Below are positions 15,027-16,475 of a stretch of DNA of 16,475 bases, piece after piece. The position numbers and the translations under genes are program-made. This DNA comes from Parcubacteria group bacterium (GTDB lineage Bacteria; Patescibacteriota; Minisyncoccia; UBA6257; JACRHW01). Where the stretch lies: NCBI GenBank assembly GCA_016211955.1, contig JACRHX010000038.1:1-16475 (forward strand). Direction: 5' to 3'. Every line of letters starts with the position of its first letter. Positions within the stretch are counted from its first letter, which is position 1. A model generated the notes under the pieces. It had not been told where the DNA came from and searched no databases. It saw only the letters and a program-made list of their open reading frames with translations.

Positions 15027-16475
15027 TTATGAACTCGTTTCTTTGATTACATCTGGTAAATATAATATTCCACGAAGAGCCTTGAGAATACCATCCTGAC
15101 GAAGCGTGGTCATACCTTGTCGATCTGCCTCCTTAAGAATAATTGCATCGGTGATATTCGTTTGAATTACATCGGTGAGCTCGCGTGTCATTTTTAGTAC
15201 CTCAAATATTGGAATTCTTCCCTTAAAACCTTTATTATTACACTTCTCGCAACTCTGAGGACCATATATTTCATAGGGCGCTTTAAACACAATATCCTTT
15301 TTTTCATCCTCAGGGACGGTCTTTAGCTCATCTTCGACGATCTTCACAAGTTTTTGGTCAATAGGTTCTTTTTTCTTACAATTTTCACACAATTGGGCGA
15401 TAAGACGTTGCGCCACCATAAGATTTAAAGATGAGGGGAGTAAAAAGGGTTCTATCTTCATGTCGATAAGACGGGGTATGACTCCGGCAGCATTATTTGT
15501 GTGAAGTGTTGAAAGCACGATGTGACCTGTTAGGGCTGCATGCACCGCAAGCTCTGCCGTCTCGCCATCACGGATTTCCCCCACCATTATCACATCAGGG
15601 TCCTGGCGAAGAATCTGTCGCAACCCCGATGCAAAGGTGTATCCTATCTCTGGTTTCACCTGTGATTGATTAAGTCCAGGAAGATAATATTCAACAGGAT
15701 CCTCGAGTGTCACCGCATTTACCTCATCTCTTGCCAACATCTTCATAAGACCATAGAGAGTAGTTGATTTTCCAGAACCAGTAGGTCCTGTAATTAAAAT
15801 CATTCCATAGGGTTCATTTAAGGCCTCTTGTACAAGTTTGAGGTTACGTCCCTCAAATCCAAGGGTATCGACACGTTTAAGACCAATAGTAGGATCGAGA
15901 ACACGTAGCGCTATCTTTTCTCCTGTAACCGTAGGAAATGTCGCTACACGAAAATCAATCTCTTTTCGTTCTACGAGAGTGCGAAATCTACCATCCTGTG
16001 GAACACGTGTTTCATCAATTTTAAGATCAGAAAGAATTTTGATGCGGGAGACAACTGCGTTTTGCAGTTCGGATGGTAATTCAAGAATCGTATGCAAGTC
16101 TCCGTCAAGACGAAAACGAATACGCAATGCGTTGCGTTGTGGCTCTATGTGGATATCAGAAGCGCCTTGAGTTACCGCCTCACTTAAAATACGTGCAACA
16201 ACCTTAATAACAGGAGCCTCCTCTGCCCCAAGTCTTTTCTCTTCCAAACGAATCACTCGCTGACCTTCTGCCCCCTCCTTTTTTGCCGCATGCATCATCC
16301 CTACCGCATCTGCTATCTCCTTATTAAAATTCGTATATCCACGAGACTGTAACGTAAAATCAGAAAAACTTACCACATACACCCCAAGATCCCATTTCTT
16401 TTCTTTTGCAAGAAATTTTAATGCCTCAATCGCTCGTGCATTCTCTGGGTGCACCATACCAACAGTAAGGAAATT
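15027..16475 (-). CDS. pilB: Type IV pilus extension ATPase, 5' end outside window
   Basis: GspE/PilB family: hexameric cytosolic ATPase that drives pilus assembly. The frame stays open to the right edge (NFLTVG before the first in-window ATG at 16457), and the segment TVGMVHPENARAIEALKFL belongs inside the N-terminal domain, so the true start is outside. Numbered from that ATG: GASDIHIEPQ (98-107), Walker A GPTGSGKS (224-231), Asp box TLEDPVEYYLP (250-260), Walker B region DPDVIMVGEIRD (287-298), His box STLHTNNAAG (316-325), and a zinc tetracysteine C357-x2-C360 / C403-x2-C406, which is typical of PilB/GspE and absent from PilT. It ends IKETSS-TAA. It is followed by an inverted repeat and a possible weak terminator, then pilT with its own possible promoter. 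Confidence 0.96.
   Translation of the reverse strand, partial: NFLTVGMVHPENARAIEALKFLAKEKKWDLGVYVVSFSDFTLQSRGYTNFNKEIADAVGMMHAAKKEGAEGQRVIRLEEKRLGAEEAPVIKVVARILSEAVTQGASDIHIEPQRNALRIRFRLDGDLHTILELPSELQNAVVSRIKILSDLKIDETRVPQDGRFRTLVERKEIDFRVATFPTVTGEKIALRVLDPTIGLKRVDTLGFEGRNLKLVQEALNEPYGMILITGPTGSGKSTTLYGLMKMLARDEVNAVTLEDPVEYYLPGLNQSQVKPEIGYTFASGLRQILRQDPDVIMVGEIRDGETAELAVHAALTGHIVLSTLHTNNAAGVIPRLIDMKIEPFLLPSSLNLMVAQRLIAQLCENCKKKEPIDQKLVKIVEDELKTVPEDEKKDIVFKAPYEIYGPQSCEKCNNKGFKGRIPIFEVLKMTRELTDVIQTNITDAIILKEADRQGMTTLRQDGILKALRGILYLPDVIKETSS

Noticed and set aside
15838..16170. 110-codon plus-strand ORF opposite pilB
   Set aside because: Lies opposite conserved PilB sequence, Arg/Ser-rich, no family resemblance.

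Overview
The window reads as an accessory-rich stretch of a Patescibacteria / Candidate Phyla Radiation genome, probably Parcubacteria-like. This is inferred from several things: a compact type IV pilus cluster, short GIY-YIG ORFs, surface proteins with Trp-rich 'AWSENIGWI' repeats and 'VGIGT' repeats, few Shine-Dalgarno sites, and dispersed repeats that are translated inside genes (the PAKAGIQ type and a heptamer type). Every supported gene is on the minus strand, so the biological order runs from right to left. TAA, TAG and TGA all end genes here, so the standard bacterial code (table 11) applies and not the UGA-Gly code of Gracilibacteria/SR1.

Right half (about 16475 to 8700), the type IV pilus locus: pilB (extension ATPase, 5' end outside the window), pilT (retraction ATPase), pilC (platform), a major prepilin, pilD (prepilin peptidase), then four minor pilins in the order GspH-, GspI-, GspJ- and GspK-like (FimT-PilV-PilW-PilX). 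Together these would make, process, prime, extend and retract a thin pilus. The gaps between these genes hold repeat clusters, including a 24-bp perfect stem between the H- and I-like genes and inverted heptamer arrays between pilT and pilC. One PAKAGIQ-type repeat lies in frame inside the leader of the K-like pilin.

Middle (8690 to 6200): a frameshifted GIY-YIG nuclease gene bounded by inverted repeat arms, which looks like a small mobile element, then ligA (NAD+-dependent DNA ligase). ligA carries three in-frame repeat-derived insertions: one palindrome and two copies of a heptamer array that translate to Y-x-I-x-D-[S/T]-R.

Left third (6101 to 1), secreted and surface proteins: a large Ig-like / BsuPI-like / Kazal / BsuPI-like / (AP)14 / Ig-like protein, best read as a secreted protease inhibitor and broken by one in-frame amber codon. 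Next comes a five-gene run with short overlaps: a small membrane protein, a coiled-coil protein, a VGIGT-repeat surface protein with a short collagen-like stretch, a membrane-anchored protein of unknown role, and a frameshifted Trp-rich-repeat/PKD protein. A terminator-like hairpin follows, then the start of another secreted protein that runs off the left edge.

The most notable signals are the short repeats tolerated inside coding sequence (ligA three times, the minor pilin leader, possibly pilD) and the predicted multi-domain antiprotease. Three genes are interrupted (PKD protein, antiprotease, GIY-YIG). That could be real decay or consensus sequence errors, and the sequence alone cannot decide. 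No gap without a gene exceeds 300 bases. No tRNA, rRNA or CRISPR array was seen.
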